Source: an uncultured Opitutia bacterium
GTDB lineage: Bacteria > Verrucomicrobiota > Verrucomicrobiia > Opitutales > UBA953
Assembly (NCBI GenBank): GCA_903919185.1
Contig: CAIXHF010000007.1
Span: 1 to 64,000 of the forward strand
Length of the DNA: 64,000 bases
Reading direction: 5' to 3'
Positions within the stretch are counted from its first letter, which is position 1. Every line of letters starts with the position of its first letter. The position numbers and the translations under genes were made by a program. Shown here one piece after another: positions 29,345 through 39,441 of the stretch. A model generated the notes under the pieces. The model was not told where the DNA came from. It worked only from the letters and a program-made list of their open reading frames with translations, and ran no database searches.

Positions 29345-30295
29345 TCAGGCTTCGGAAGACTTAGCTCGGTGGACCAGGGCGGCATGGGCGCAAAGGGTCG
29401 AGAATAAGGCGGCACCCACTACTAGGTGAATGGTGCGGACGTGCGGATTAAGCGGGAGGCGGATGCTAAGAACACCCAGCGAAATCTGGAAGCCTAGGAG
29501 CAGGGCGAGTGGCACCCATCGACTGGCGCGTCTTTCCCCGGTGGCGGCAAAGACGAGTACCGTTACGCCGGCGACGAGCGCGCCGGAGCGGTGGAATAGA
29601 TTCATTAACCAGGGCAGCCCGTCGCCGGCCGGCAGGAACAGTTCGGTGAGGCTTCCGCTAGTCACCCAAGAGGTAAAATGGTTCTGGCGCATAATCGCCC
29701 CAAAAATGATGACCGCCAAGACCGCCCCGGCGGCGATCTTGGCGGCGAGCCGTTCCTGCGGTTGGGTTGGGTTCGCTTGACGCCAGGCGAGCGTATGGCT
29801 GGCGGCGATGACGGCGAGCAGTGCGATGGTGAGCTGGGCATTGACCGCATGTCCAATGGCAAAACAGATGGCCTTCAGGTTGCCATCTCCGCCGATGTTC
29901 AGTTTATCGAGCAGCACGCGTAGGCCGCCGAGTCCACCTTGTAAAATGACCAAGCCGACTAAGCTGTAGGCCGCGAGACGCACACCGCGGCGCGGTTCGC
30001 GACTGTAATGCAGGATCGCGATGGCGATACAAAGTAGACCGAGTCCGGTGGCGGCTAGGCGGTGCGAATGTTCGGCGAACTTATCGATTTCGGTTAGCCA
30101 ACCCGGTGGGTTGGCGGAGCCGTTGGAGAGCGGCCAATCGAGGAAGGCCATGCCCGCGTGGATACTGGTAGTGAAGCCGCCCGCTTGGAGAACCAAGACG
30201 GCCCAGGCCAGCGTTGCAAAGCAGAGCCACTTCAGCCACGCATCCGGCTGTCCCGAGGACGCCGTGGAGGAGGTTGGGTTAGCCGACGTTTGCAT
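29345..30295 (-). CDS. ctaA: Heme A synthase-like (COX15/CtaA family)
   Basis: 8-TM-like; LTEIDKFAEHSHRLAATGLGLL, LFHRSGALVAG, IHLVVGAALFSTLCAHAALVHRA; start trimmed to MQTSANP. Confidence 0.85.
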   Translation of the reverse strand: MQTSANPTSSTASSGQPDAWLKWLCFATLAWAVLVLQAGGFTTSIHAGMAFLDWPLSNGSANPPGWLTEIDKFAEHSHRLAATGLGLLCIAIAILHYSREPRRGVRLAAYSLVGLVILQGGLGGLRVLLDKLNIGGDGNLKAICFAIGHAVNAQLTIALLAVIAASHTLAWRQANPTQPQERLAAKIAAGAVLAVIIFGAIMRQNHFTSWVTSGSLTELFLPAGDGLPWLMNLFHRSGALVAGVTVLVFAATGERRASRWVPLALLLGFQISLGVLSIRLPLNPHVRTIHLVVGAALFSTLCAHAALVHRAKSSEA

Positions 30296-30363
30296 CCCTT
30301 CATCAGACTTGCGGAGGCCGAAGGTGCAAATCCGTTTCGATGAAATCCACCCCATCGGGCGTT

Positions 30364-30777
30364 TTAGCGGCCCGCGACTTGGCCGAAGGCGCGGATTTTA
30401 CCGACTAAATTGGTGAGACCGTTGCGGCGATTGGGGGAGAGGTGTTGGGTCACGCCGACTTCGGCAAGGAAGTTGGCGTCCGTGGCGGCGACCTCCTGAG
30501 GGGAGCCCCCGTCATAGAGTTCGCAGACCAGCGAAGCGATGCCCTTGGTGATAAGCGAGTCTGCGTCGCAACGGAAGCGGCAGACGCCATTATCGAGCGA
30601 CGGCAATAGCCAAAGATTAGAGGTGCAGCCCTCGACGAGGAAAGCGTCGAGCTTGAGTGCGGTGTCGAGCCCTGGGGCGGTCTTCGCGCGGTCGATGATG
30701 TATTGGAAGCGTTCGTGGTGGTCGCCGAACGGTTCCAGTTCGGCGATTAGTTGCGCACGCTTGGCGGCGAGGCTCAT
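30364..30777 (-). CDS. sufE: SufE family Fe-S cluster assembly protein
   Basis: KLDAFLVEGCTSNLWLLPSLDNGVCRFRCDADSLITKGIASLVCELYDG; start trimmed to MSLAAKRAQL. Confidence 0.9.
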   Translation of the reverse strand: MSLAAKRAQLIAELEPFGDHHERFQYIIDRAKTAPGLDTALKLDAFLVEGCTSNLWLLPSLDNGVCRFRCDADSLITKGIASLVCELYDGGSPQEVAATDANFLAEVGVTQHLSPNRRNGLTNLVGKIRAFGQVAGR

Positions 30778-30782
30778 GTTGT

Positions 30783-32570
30783 TTAGCGACCGTTGAGCGC
30801 TTCTTGATCGAGGTCCGGACGGGCCAGCGGTGTGATGGCTCGGTCTAGGCGCTCGGCCTGTTCCTTGGGAAGCTTCGCCTCGCTGCGCAGCCAGGAAAGG
30901 GCTTCGTGCCAAATGAGTGGCGACGGCCGGCGCATCTTCAGTAGTTCCTCCAGTTCATCGGCGACGGATTGGCGGGTGCCGTAGCTGTCGGTTTGGCCAG
31001 CCAGTAGGCGGGCGCCGATGTAGTCGGCGCGCAGTTGGGCGTAGCGGGGGAAGAGTTGGACTCCGGCTTCCAGCACGCGGACTGCGGCCTCGGTGGCGCG
31101 GATGCGTTTTAGGTGCTTACCGACGGAGCGATAGGCTTCGGGCCCGAGGTTCTTTGCCGCGAGGAACTCTTTGAGATAACGGTCACCGATATTGCGGTCG
31201 CTCTTGGCGGCGACTTCATCCTTCTTCGTCCGTGCATGGTAGGAGATGCCCAGCAGGGCATTGACGATCGGCTGGTTGGAGGAGAAGTAGCCGCGGTCGG
31301 CGGCGTTCACTTGCTGATATTGCGAGATCACCTGCTCGGGCTGCTGTCCGTTCAGTAATGCTTCTAGGTGGAGGGCCGCGAACGTAGAACGCTCGAAGCC
31401 GCGACTGGCGGAAGCCTCGGCCAAGGTGGAAGTGAGGCCATCGTAGCCGCGTTCGGCGGCGAAATTCGCGAGCGCAATCATCGCCCCGGCGTTACCGGAA
31501 AAACGTTCGGCGATTAACTGCAGCTCTTTGTCGTATTCGTCTTTAAGATTCAAGCGGTCGAGTAGCATCAACCGCTGGATATGCGGGAAGGGGGCCTTGT
31601 CATCGATGGCGATGCGCTCATTGGTCACGGTCAAGGCGACCTTGGATTTACCGAGCAAGATTTGGAAGCGGGCCTGTTGGGCGTAGAGGGCGTCTTTGGC
31701 CGAGCCACTAAAGAGCGATGTCTTGGATTCGAGCAGGCTGACCGCTTCCTGGGTCTTGCCCCCGTCGAAGAGGGCTTTCGCTTTAAGCAAAAGTCCACCG
31801 ACATTAGCATCTAAGTTGTTAATATTGATGATGTTAACTGACTCTGCGTAACGGCCAACCCAGTAAAGTGACGTCGCGGCGGCGAGGGCAATGGTCTGGC
31901 GGGTGGATGGGGGGAGGTCCTTCCCCTTTTGGAGTAGTTTTAGGCTTTGATCGACCACTTCAGCGTCGCGCTCGCGGAGTTGCAGGAGCTGGAAATAGCG
32001 ATCGAGATAATCCCGGCCGAGCGGGTCATTGACGTTAAGGAATTCAAGGCCGTGTCGCAGAGTCTGGATACCGTCGTCTGTCCGGTTAAAGTTACTATGT
32101 AAGATGTTGGCAAAGAACAACTTACCTTTTACATTACCTGGGCTGATACGGACCGTAATTTGGGCCAATTTAAAGGCCTCATCAATCCGGTTGGCCTGCA
32201 GGGCCTCTTGCGCTTGGCCCAAGAAGTACTCGCCCACTTTGATGAGGTGCTCCTCGCGAATGAGGGCCGCCTTATCGGGTTGATCTTCGATGCGGGAGAG
32301 GGCGAGCCGGACCCATTGGCGCAGGACGACGTCCTTAACCAAGTCGGACTTTACATAGGTCAGGCGGCTGTAGCGGAGAATCTCTTCCGTGGATTTGGTA
32401 ATTGGCAGCCCTGCTAGGATGATGAACTCGGCATCGACCTCCTCCTTACTGTTGATCGGGGCGGCCGGCTTATCTTTGCTTGCGGCAGGGGCGGGGGCAG
32501 GGGATTGGGCCCACCCCTGTAAGCAAAGGGCGCACAGGCTGAAGACGAGAAGCGGGCGGGGGGGGGACAT
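30783..32570 (-). CDS. Secreted TPR-like repeat protein
   Basis: Signal peptide ([16 protein letters not shown]), alpha-helical repeats such as [30 protein letters not shown]. Confidence 0.6.
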   Translation of the reverse strand: MSPPRPLLVFSLCALCLQGWAQSPAPAPAASKDKPAAPINSKEEVDAEFIILAGLPITKSTEEILRYSRLTYVKSDLVKDVVLRQWVRLALSRIEDQPDKAALIREEHLIKVGEYFLGQAQEALQANRIDEAFKLAQITVRISPGNVKGKLFFANILHSNFNRTDDGIQTLRHGLEFLNVNDPLGRDYLDRYFQLLQLRERDAEVVDQSLKLLQKGKDLPPSTRQTIALAAATSLYWVGRYAESVNIININNLDANVGGLLLKAKALFDGGKTQEAVSLLESKTSLFSGSAKDALYAQQARFQILLGKSKVALTVTNERIAIDDKAPFPHIQRLMLLDRLNLKDEYDKELQLIAERFSGNAGAMIALANFAAERGYDGLTSTLAEASASRGFERSTFAALHLEALLNGQQPEQVISQYQQVNAADRGYFSSNQPIVNALLGISYHARTKKDEVAAKSDRNIGDRYLKEFLAAKNLGPEAYRSVGKHLKRIRATEAAVRVLEAGVQLFPRYAQLRADYIGARLLAGQTDSYGTRQSVADELEELLKMRRPSPLIWHEALSWLRSEAKLPKEQAERLDRAITPLARPDLDQEALNGR

Positions 32571-32743
32571 ACGAGGACGGGCATCATGGGAAACCCGCCC
32601 TCAATTGTCTCGCCCAAAAACGGGGAGGGGGAGGGCCTAGCCAGCACTCGAGTAAAGAAATCTTAAAACCTGCGCACTTTCCGCTTGCACGAGGTCTCCC
32701 GAACCCTATGCCCAAACCCTCTTTTCCCTATTTCCTTCGGTCC

Positions 32744-33127
32744 ATGCCTACCATCAACCAGCTCGTCCGCAATCCACGCGTACAACCCAAGTCCAAGTCC
32801 AAGTCCCCGGCCTTGAACAACTCCCCCTTCCGCCGTGGCGTCTGCGTGCAGGTCATGATCCGCACGCCTAAGAAGCCGAATTCGGCTCAGCGTAAGGTCG
32901 CCAAAGTGCGCCTCACGAATGGCCAGGAAGTCATTTCCTACATCCCCGACGAAGGCCATAAGCTCCAAGAGCACTCGGTCGTCCTCGTCCGCGGTGGTCG
33001 CGTGAAGGACCTTCCTGGCGTCCGTTACCACATCGTCCGTGGTCCGCTCGATTGCTCCGGCGTCGAAAAGCGTCGTCGCTCCCGCTCCAAGTATGGCGTG
33101 AAGCGCCCGAAGGAAAAGAAGGCCTAA
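32744..33127 (+). CDS. rpsL: 30S ribosomal protein S12
   Basis: [12 protein letters not shown]...[57 protein letters not shown]. Confidence 0.98.
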   Translation: MPTINQLVRNPRVQPKSKSKSPALNNSPFRRGVCVQVMIRTPKKPNSAQRKVAKVRLTNGQEVISYIPDEGHKLQEHSVVLVRGGRVKDLPGVRYHIVRGPLDCSGVEKRRRSRSKYGVKRPKEKKA

Positions 33128-33159
33128 TCTCAGTCCCTAACTTTTAGCACACCCTCCTC

Positions 33160-33633
33160 ATGTCTCGTCGTCGTAAAGCAGTTAAGCGCGTCCACCAGCC
33201 GGACGCTCGTTATGGTAGCCCTCTGGTCAGCCAGCTCATCAACATGGTGATGAAGTCGGGCAAGAAGTCCATCGCCCAAACCATCGTCTACGGTGCGATC
33301 GAGAAGGTTTCCGAGAAGCTCATGAAGGGCAACCCGGTCGAGCTCCTGCTCGGCGCCCTTGAAAACTGCCGTCCGAAGCTGGAGGTCAAGAGCCGCCGCG
33401 TCGGTGGTGCCACTTACCAAGTCCCCGTCGAAGTCAGCCACGAACGTCAGAACAGCATCGCCCTCCGCTGGGTCGTCCTCGCTGCCCAAGGCCGCAAGGG
33501 TTCCCCGATGGCCGAAGCCCTCGCCTCTGAAATCGTCGATGCCTATAACAACACGGGCAACGTCGTGAAGAAGCGCGAAGAAACGCACAAGATGGCTCAG
33601 GCCAACCGTGCTTTCGCTCACCTCCGCTGGTAA
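33160..33633 (+). CDS. rpsG: 30S ribosomal protein S7
   Basis: MSRRRKAVKR...VSQLINMVMKSGKKSIAQTIVYGA. Confidence 0.98.
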   Translation: MSRRRKAVKRVHQPDARYGSPLVSQLINMVMKSGKKSIAQTIVYGAIEKVSEKLMKGNPVELLLGALENCRPKLEVKSRRVGGATYQVPVEVSHERQNSIALRWVVLAAQGRKGSPMAEALASEIVDAYNNTGNVVKKREETHKMAQANRAFAHLRW

Positions 33634-33672
33634 TTCGACCCCTCCTTTCCCGTCTGATTTTTGGTTCCGACC

Positions 33673-35838
33673 ATGGCTAAACTTTCCGAGCTCAACTCTC
33701 CGTCCCGCGCGTTCCCCCTGGAGCACACGCGCAATATCGGTATCGCTGCCCACATCGACGCCGGCAAGACGACCACCACGGAGCGGATTCTTTTCTACAC
33801 GGGCGTCGTCCATAAGATGGGCGAAGTGCACGATGGTACTGCGACCACCGACTGGATGGAGCAGGAGCGCGAGCGTGGTATCACGATTACCGCGGCCGCT
33901 ATTTCCGCTGGCTGGACGACCAAGGAAGGTCACTTCGCCAATATTGATCACCGCATCAACATCATCGACACCCCTGGTCACGTGGACTTCACGGCCGAGG
34001 TGGAGCGCTCCTTGCGCGTCCTCGATGGTGCGGTTGCCGTCTTCTGCGCCGTGGCCGGCGTTCAGCCCCAGTCCGAAACGGTCTGGCGCCAGATGAACAA
34101 GTACGGTGTACCGCGCGTTGCTTTCGTCAATAAGATGGACCGTACCGGTGCCGATTACTTCGGCGCCGTGGACGACATCCGCACCAAGCTTAAGGGCAAT
34201 GCCCACCCGCTCTTCATCCCTATCGGCCAGGGCGAAGACTTTAAGGGCATGATCGACCTGATCAAGAACGTCGCTTACGTTTACGACGAGACCGACCCGA
34301 AGGGGATGAAGTTCGACACTGTCGAAATCCCCGAAGGCCAGAAGAAGGAAGCCGCTGAATGGCGCACCAAGCTCATCGAAGGGCTTGCTGACTTCGACGA
34401 CGTTCTCGCCGCGAAGTACCTCGACGGCCAAGAAGTGACCATTGAGGAGATGCGCACTGGCATCCGTAAGGCCACCCTGTCCTTGAACTTTATCGGCGTC
34501 ATCCCAGGTTCGGCTTTCAAGAACAAGGGTGTCCAGATGCTCCTCGACTGCGTCGTCGACTTCCTCCCCTCCCCGGTCGACATGCGCCCCCAGAAGGCGT
34601 TCACCGACGGCGGTGACACGGAAATCACGATCGGTCCCGACGACAAGGCCAAGGTCACCGGCCTCTGCTTCAAGCTTTGGTCCGACCCACACGTCGGCCA
34701 GTTGGTCTTCTACCGCGTGTACCGCGGTCAGCTCAAGAAGGGCGAAGCCCTCTACAACCCACGCACCCGCAAGAACGAACGCGTCTCCCGCATCGTGCTC
34801 CTCCGTGCGATGGACCGCGAAGAAATCGACGTCGCCTACTCGGGTGACATCTGTGCCATCATTGGCCCGAAGGACATCGCCACCGGCGACACGCTGACCG
34901 CCGAAGATGACCTCATCCTCGAAAAGACCACCTTCGCTGAGCCGGTGATCTCGATGTCGATCGAGCCGAACTCGAAAGGTGACCAAGAACGTCTTTCGCT
35001 CGGCTTGCAGCGCCTCGCTCAGGAAGACCCGACTTTCCGCGTGACCTCGAATCCTGAGACGGGCCAGACCCTCATCTCGGGCATGGGCGAGCTCCACCTC
35101 GAAATCATCGTTGACCGTCTGAAGCGCGAATTCCGCGTCGAAGCGAAGTCCGGTAAGCCACAGATTTCCTACCGCGAAACCATCACGGCCAAGGCCGAAG
35201 GCGTGGGCAAGTTCATCCGCCAGTCCGGTGGTAAGGGCCAGTACGGCCACGTTGAGATTAAACTCGAACCAAACCCAGGCTCCGCCCGTTTGCCTGGCGT
35301 TCCCGGCGAAGAAATCATCAACGAAATTGTGGGTGGCGTCATCCCCAAGGAATTTATCAAGCCGACCATCGAAGGCATCAAGGATGCCGCAAAGAACGGC
35401 ACCATCGCCGGCTATCCGGTCATTGATTTCAAGGTCAGCATCGTCTTCGGTTCCTACCACGAAGTGGACTCGAACGAAATGGCCTTCAAGATGGCAGGCA
35501 TCTTCGCGTTCAAGGACGCCATGAAGGATGCCAAGCCTCAGCTCCTCGAGCCCGTCATGAAGGTCGAAGTCGTGACCCCGGAAGAATACCAGGGTGACAT
35601 CATGGGTGACTTGAATCGCCGCCGCGGCCAGATTCAGGGCATGGAAACCAAGATGGGCCTCTGCAACATAGAGGCGCGTGTCCCGCTCGCCGAAATGTTC
35701 GGTTACTCGACCGACGTCCGTTCCCTTTCCAAGGGCCGTGCCTCCTACTCCATGGAGCCTGCCACTTACGAGCGGGTTCCTGAACAGATCCTCAAGCAGG
35801 TCGTCGAGACTTCCTCGCGCGCCCCTGCCCGTACTTAA
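33673..35838 (+). CDS. fusA: Translation elongation factor G
   Basis: NIGIAAHIDAGKTTTTERILFYTG, IIDTPGHVDFTAEVERSLRVLDG; full-length EF-G. Confidence 0.98.
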   Translation: MAKLSELNSPSRAFPLEHTRNIGIAAHIDAGKTTTTERILFYTGVVHKMGEVHDGTATTDWMEQERERGITITAAAISAGWTTKEGHFANIDHRINIIDTPGHVDFTAEVERSLRVLDGAVAVFCAVAGVQPQSETVWRQMNKYGVPRVAFVNKMDRTGADYFGAVDDIRTKLKGNAHPLFIPIGQGEDFKGMIDLIKNVAYVYDETDPKGMKFDTVEIPEGQKKEAAEWRTKLIEGLADFDDVLAAKYLDGQEVTIEEMRTGIRKATLSLNFIGVIPGSAFKNKGVQMLLDCVVDFLPSPVDMRPQKAFTDGGDTEITIGPDDKAKVTGLCFKLWSDPHVGQLVFYRVYRGQLKKGEALYNPRTRKNERVSRIVLLRAMDREEIDVAYSGDICAIIGPKDIATGDTLTAEDDLILEKTTFAEPVISMSIEPNSKGDQERLSLGLQRLAQEDPTFRVTSNPETGQTLISGMGELHLEIIVDRLKREFRVEAKSGKPQISYRETITAKAEGVGKFIRQSGGKGQYGHVEIKLEPNPGSARLPGVPGEEIINEIVGGVIPKEFIKPTIEGIKDAAKNGTIAGYPVIDFKVSIVFGSYHEVDSNEMAFKMAGIFAFKDAMKDAKPQLLEPVMKVEVVTPEEYQGDIMGDLNRRRGQIQGMETKMGLCNIEARVPLAEMFGYSTDVRSLSKGRASYSMEPATYERVPEQILKQVVETSSRAPART

Positions 35839-35859
35839 CTCCCCACACTTCCTCCCAAG

Positions 35860-36171
35860 ATGGCCAGCAAAACCAAGATTCGTATTAAGCTTAAGGGCTT
35901 CGACTACCGCATGGTGGATCACTCCGCCAACGAGATTGTCGACACCGCCAAGCGTACCGGTGCCCGTGTTTCGGGCCCGATCGTTCTCCCGACCTCGATT
36001 GAGCGTCTCACCGTTAATCGTTCCCCGCACGTCGACAAGAAGTCGATGGACCAGTTCGAGATCCGCACCCACAAGCGCCTGATCGAAATCATCGATCCGA
36101 ACTCCCAGACGGTGGATGAGCTGCGTAAGCTCAACATGCCCTCCGGCGTGAATTTCAACATCATCGCCTAA
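35860..36171 (+). CDS. rpsJ: 30S ribosomal protein S10
   Basis: [36 protein letters not shown]. Confidence 0.98.
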   Translation: MASKTKIRIKLKGFDYRMVDHSANEIVDTAKRTGARVSGPIVLPTSIERLTVNRSPHVDKKSMDQFEIRTHKRLIEIIDPNSQTVDELRKLNMPSGVNFNIIA

Positions 36172-36228
36172 CCCTCACCTTCAACCTCAACCCCCAAAGC
36201 AGGCGCCACGCGACCCTACGACAGGACC

Positions 36229-36301
36229 AAGATTCCGCAAGGACATCCAAAGCCTAACGCAGGTCATCACTGACCTAAAGATTCCGCAAGGAATCACCTG
36301 C
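36229..36301 (+). promoter_or_regulatory. Candidate structured r-protein leader RNA upstream of rplC
   Basis: Repeat AAGATTCCGCAAGGA at 36229-36243 and 36278-36292; GATTCC-GCAA-GGAATC hairpin (36280-36295); AGGTCA-TCAC-TGACCT hairpin (36261-36276); competing GCAGGT/ACCTGC helix (36259-36264 / 36296-36301). Confidence 0.5.
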
Positions 36302-36311
36302 CTCTTAGAAA

Positions 36312-36944
36312 ATGAAGCACCAACTACTCGGTAAGAAAATCGGAATGACCCAGGTATACGACGGGGAAAATAACCTCGTCCCTGTTACGGTCGTCCAAGC
36401 TGGCCCGTGTCCCGTCACACAGGTTAAGACCGTCCTCAGCGACGGTTACAACGCCGTCCAGATCGGCTTTGGCGAACAGAAGGAGAGCCGTCTCACTGGC
36501 GGCGAACTCGGCCACCTTAAGAAGGCTGGCGTCACCCCGGTCAGCCACCTTCAGGAAATCCGCCTCTCGGCCGCCCCTGAAGTCAAGGTAGGCGACATCT
36601 TCACCGTTGAGAAGTTCACCGTCGGCCAGATGGTCGACGTCATCGGCACCGTTAAGGGCCGCGGCTTCCAAGGCGTTATGAAGCGCCACGACATGGATGG
36701 CCAGCCGGACTCCCACGGTCACATGATGCACCGCCGTATCGGCTCGATCGGTATGCGTCAGACCCCTGGTCACGTCTTTAAGGGTAAGCGTATGCCGGGC
36801 CACATGGGCTCCGTCCAGCGCACCGTCCAAAACCTTCGCGTCGTGCAGGTGCTCGCCGAGAAGAATCTCCTCCTCATCAAGGGCAGCTTCCCTGGTGCCA
36901 ACGGCGAGCTTGTGCTCGTTCGTCCGGCCAAGAAGTCCAAGTAA
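36312..36944 (+). CDS. rplC: 50S ribosomal protein L3
   Basis: LLGKKIGMTQVYD...VKGRGFQGVMKRH...GSIGMRQTPGHVFKGKRMPGHMG. Confidence 0.98.
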   Translation: MKHQLLGKKIGMTQVYDGENNLVPVTVVQAGPCPVTQVKTVLSDGYNAVQIGFGEQKESRLTGGELGHLKKAGVTPVSHLQEIRLSAAPEVKVGDIFTVEKFTVGQMVDVIGTVKGRGFQGVMKRHDMDGQPDSHGHMMHRRIGSIGMRQTPGHVFKGKRMPGHMGSVQRTVQNLRVVQVLAEKNLLLIKGSFPGANGELVLVRPAKKSK

Positions 36945-36966
36945 CCCCTAACGTACTTACGCAGCC

Positions 36967-37593
36967 ATGAAGCTTAAAGTTTATAAGACCGACGGATCCT
37001 CCTTCACGGAGCAGGAATTCGACATCACTTCCTTTGAAGGCGACAAGGGTGTCGCCCTCCTGAAGCAGGTCATCGTCTCCTACCAGGCCAACAAGCGCCA
37101 GGGTACTTCTAAGACCAAGGACTACGGCGAAGTCGCCGGTTCTGGTAAGAAGATGCTCCCGCAGAAGGGCTCCGGCGGTTCCCGCCACGGTGACAAGCGC
37201 GCTCCGCAGCTCTACAAGGGTGGTATCGTCTTTGGCCCGCGTCCGCGCGATTGGTCCAAGACCATCACCGTGCAGGCCAAGAAGATCGCTCTCCAGCGTG
37301 CCCTCTTCGACCTCGCCACCGACGGCGGCCTTGCCGTTATCGAGCGCTTCGAAGTCGCTAAGCCCAAGACTGCCCTGTTCGTGAAGGTGCTCAAGAACGT
37401 CAGCCCTGAAGGCAAACGCCTCCTCGTCGTCGACAGCACTTGGAGCGAGCCGGTTCTCCGTGCGAGCCGCAACATCAGCCGCGCCCTGTTCTCTAATTCC
37501 TCCAACCTCAACGCCCTCGACCTCGTCAAGACCCCCCGCGTCCTGATCACCCTCGAAGGTCTCACCAAGGTGCTCGAGCGCACCAAGAACTAA
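36967..37593 (+). CDS. rplD: 50S ribosomal protein L4
   Basis: QGTSKTKDYGEVAGSGKKMLPQKGSGGSRHGDKRAPQLYKGGIVFGPRPRDW. Confidence 0.98.
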   Translation: MKLKVYKTDGSSFTEQEFDITSFEGDKGVALLKQVIVSYQANKRQGTSKTKDYGEVAGSGKKMLPQKGSGGSRHGDKRAPQLYKGGIVFGPRPRDWSKTITVQAKKIALQRALFDLATDGGLAVIERFEVAKPKTALFVKVLKNVSPEGKRLLVVDSTWSEPVLRASRNISRALFSNSSNLNALDLVKTPRVLITLEGLTKVLERTKN

Positions 37594-37600
37594 TCGAACA

Positions 37601-37888
37601 ATGAAGCCCGCTTCCGAAATCATCAGCCGCCCGATCCTCACGGAAAAGGCCTCCGGCTTGGCTGAAGCCAACAAGTACGTCTTCGAGATCCTGCCCGGTT
37701 GTGACCGCGCCCAGGTGAAGACCGCCATCGAGGCCGCCTTTAAGGTGTCCGTCCTCAAGGTGAACATCCTTATCCGCAAGGGTAAGATGCGCCGCAGCCG
37801 CCTCAGCGGTGGCTCGGTCTACCAAGAGACCCGCTCGCGTCGTGCCATCGTCACCCTGAAGAAGGGCGACGTCATCTCCCTCGCCTAA
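37601..37888 (+). CDS. rplW: 50S ribosomal protein L23
   Basis: IISRPILTEKASGLAEANKYVFEI; operon position. Confidence 0.97.
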   Translation: MKPASEIISRPILTEKASGLAEANKYVFEILPGCDRAQVKTAIEAAFKVSVLKVNILIRKGKMRRSRLSGGSVYQETRSRRAIVTLKKGDVISLA

Positions 37889-37908
37889 TTTTCGGAGTAG
37901 ACACCGCC

Positions 37909-38769
37909 ATGCCAATCGTCACCCATCGTCCTATCACCCCCGGCACACGCTTCCTCGTTCGCGTGAAGACCGAGGGCCTGCACCCTGGTCGCCCTGAGCG
38001 CTCCCTTACGGAGAGCAATCACCGCGCCATGGGCCGTAATTGCTACGGCCGCATCACCTCCCGCCGTCGGGGTGGAGGTCATAAAAAGCTCTATCGTACC
38101 ATCGACTTCCGTCGTGATCGCTTGGACGCTCCGGCCACCGTGCTCCGTATCGAGTACGATCCTAACCGTACCGCGCACTTGGCTCTCATTGAGTACGCCG
38201 ACACGACCCACTCGTACATTCTCGCCCCTGATGGCCTGAAGGTCGGTGATGTTGTCGTCAGCACCACGAAGCCGCAGGAGCGTTTGACCCCTGGTCTTTC
38301 GCTGCCGCTCCGTCTGATTGCTCCGTCAACCTTCATCCACTGCATCGAACTCGAGCCCGGCAAGGGTGCCCAGGTCGCCCGTTCCGCTGGCGGCTTCGCG
38401 CAGCTCCTTGGCATCGAAGACGCCCGTGCGATTCTCCGTATGCCTTCGGGCGAACAGCGTTACATCAACGCGGATTGCCGCGCCACCGTCGGTATCGTCG
38501 GTAACGTCGATCACCATAACGCTAGCCTCGGTAAGGCCGGTCGTAGCCGCTGGAAGGGCATCCGCCCTCGTCAGCGTGGTATGTCCATGAACCCGGTCGA
38601 CCACCCGAACGGTGGTGGCGGTGGTAAGAAAAAGGGTGGTGGCGGTCGCCAGCACCTCAAGTCCCCCTGGGGTCAGCTTGCGAAGGGTTTCCCGACGCGC
38701 ACCAAGGCCAAGGCTTCCAACAACCAAATCATCCTGCGCCGCAACGGCCGCAAGACGAAGAAGGTCTAA
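37909..38769 (+). CDS. rplB: 50S ribosomal protein L2
   Basis: GRITSRRRGGGHKKLYRTIDFRRD...NPVDHPNGGG. Confidence 0.98.
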   Translation: MPIVTHRPITPGTRFLVRVKTEGLHPGRPERSLTESNHRAMGRNCYGRITSRRRGGGHKKLYRTIDFRRDRLDAPATVLRIEYDPNRTAHLALIEYADTTHSYILAPDGLKVGDVVVSTTKPQERLTPGLSLPLRLIAPSTFIHCIELEPGKGAQVARSAGGFAQLLGIEDARAILRMPSGEQRYINADCRATVGIVGNVDHHNASLGKAGRSRWKGIRPRQRGMSMNPVDHPNGGGGGKKKGGGGRQHLKSPWGQLAKGFPTRTKAKASNNQIILRRNGRKTKKV

Positions 38770-38791
38770 CTCTTAAACGTTACCCAAGCAC

Positions 38792-39070
38792 ATGGCACGC
38801 TCTCGTAAAAAAGGTTTCTTCGTCGACCCGCATATCCTCGACAAGGTTATGGTGGCCCAAAAGGCCAACAGCCGTAAACCAATCAAGACTTGGTCCCGTC
38901 GCTCGACGGTCACCCCGGACTTCATCGGCCTCAACCTAGAAGTCCACAACGGCAAGGCCTTCGTTCCCGTCTATGTGACGGAAAACATGGTCGGCCACAA
39001 GCTCGGCGAGTTCGCTCCGACGCGTACCTTCCGCCAGCACACCCAGCCTTCTCGTAAGGAAGCCCAATAA
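38792..39070 (+). CDS. rpsS: 30S ribosomal protein S19
   Basis: [15 protein letters not shown]...[22 protein letters not shown]. Confidence 0.98.
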   Translation: MARSRKKGFFVDPHILDKVMVAQKANSRKPIKTWSRRSTVTPDFIGLNLEVHNGKAFVPVYVTENMVGHKLGEFAPTRTFRQHTQPSRKEAQ

Positions 39071-39078
39071 TCCTGTTC

Positions 39079-39417
39079 ATGCGCTTCGCCCTCTCCATGT
39101 CGGTCTTGCTCGCTTCCGCTGCTGCGGTTTGCGCAGGCAACCGTACGTTGGGGTCGGCCGAGTCGAATGGTCAGGCCAATGTCGTCGAAGTGGTCGTCGG
39201 TCGCAGTGCGGACCTTGTGGTCCTCGCCAGCGGTTATGACGCAGGTCTCCGTCCGGGTACCGTTTGTACGGTCTTCCGCGCGGGCCAAGCCTTCGGTTCG
39301 ATTGTCGTCGCTGATGCCTCTGAGCATCGCGCCGTGGCCTTGATTCTTTCGCTCGACGGCGGCGCCCGCATTAATCCGGGCGACACCGTTACTCTTCGCG
39401 CTAATCCCCGCATCTAA
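39079..39417 (+). CDS. Small secreted/periplasmic-type protein of unknown function inserted in the S10 operon
   Basis: ATG 8 nt after rpsS stop; signal peptide MRFALSMSVLLASAAAVCAG; mature part NVVEVVVGRSADLVVLASGYDAGLRPGTVCTVFRAGQAFGSIVVADASEHRAVALILSLDGGARINPGDTVTLR. Confidence 0.8.
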   Translation: MRFALSMSVLLASAAAVCAGNRTLGSAESNGQANVVEVVVGRSADLVVLASGYDAGLRPGTVCTVFRAGQAFGSIVVADASEHRAVALILSLDGGARINPGDTVTLRANPRI

Positions 39418-39441
39418 CCTAAACACCCTTTTATAACCGTC

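Noticed and set aside
33130-36072. 980-aa minus-strand ORF antisense to rpsG-fusA-rpsJ
   Set aside because: Covers well-defined genes on the other strand; explained by strong GC/codon bias leaving the antisense frame open. No independent coding signal.
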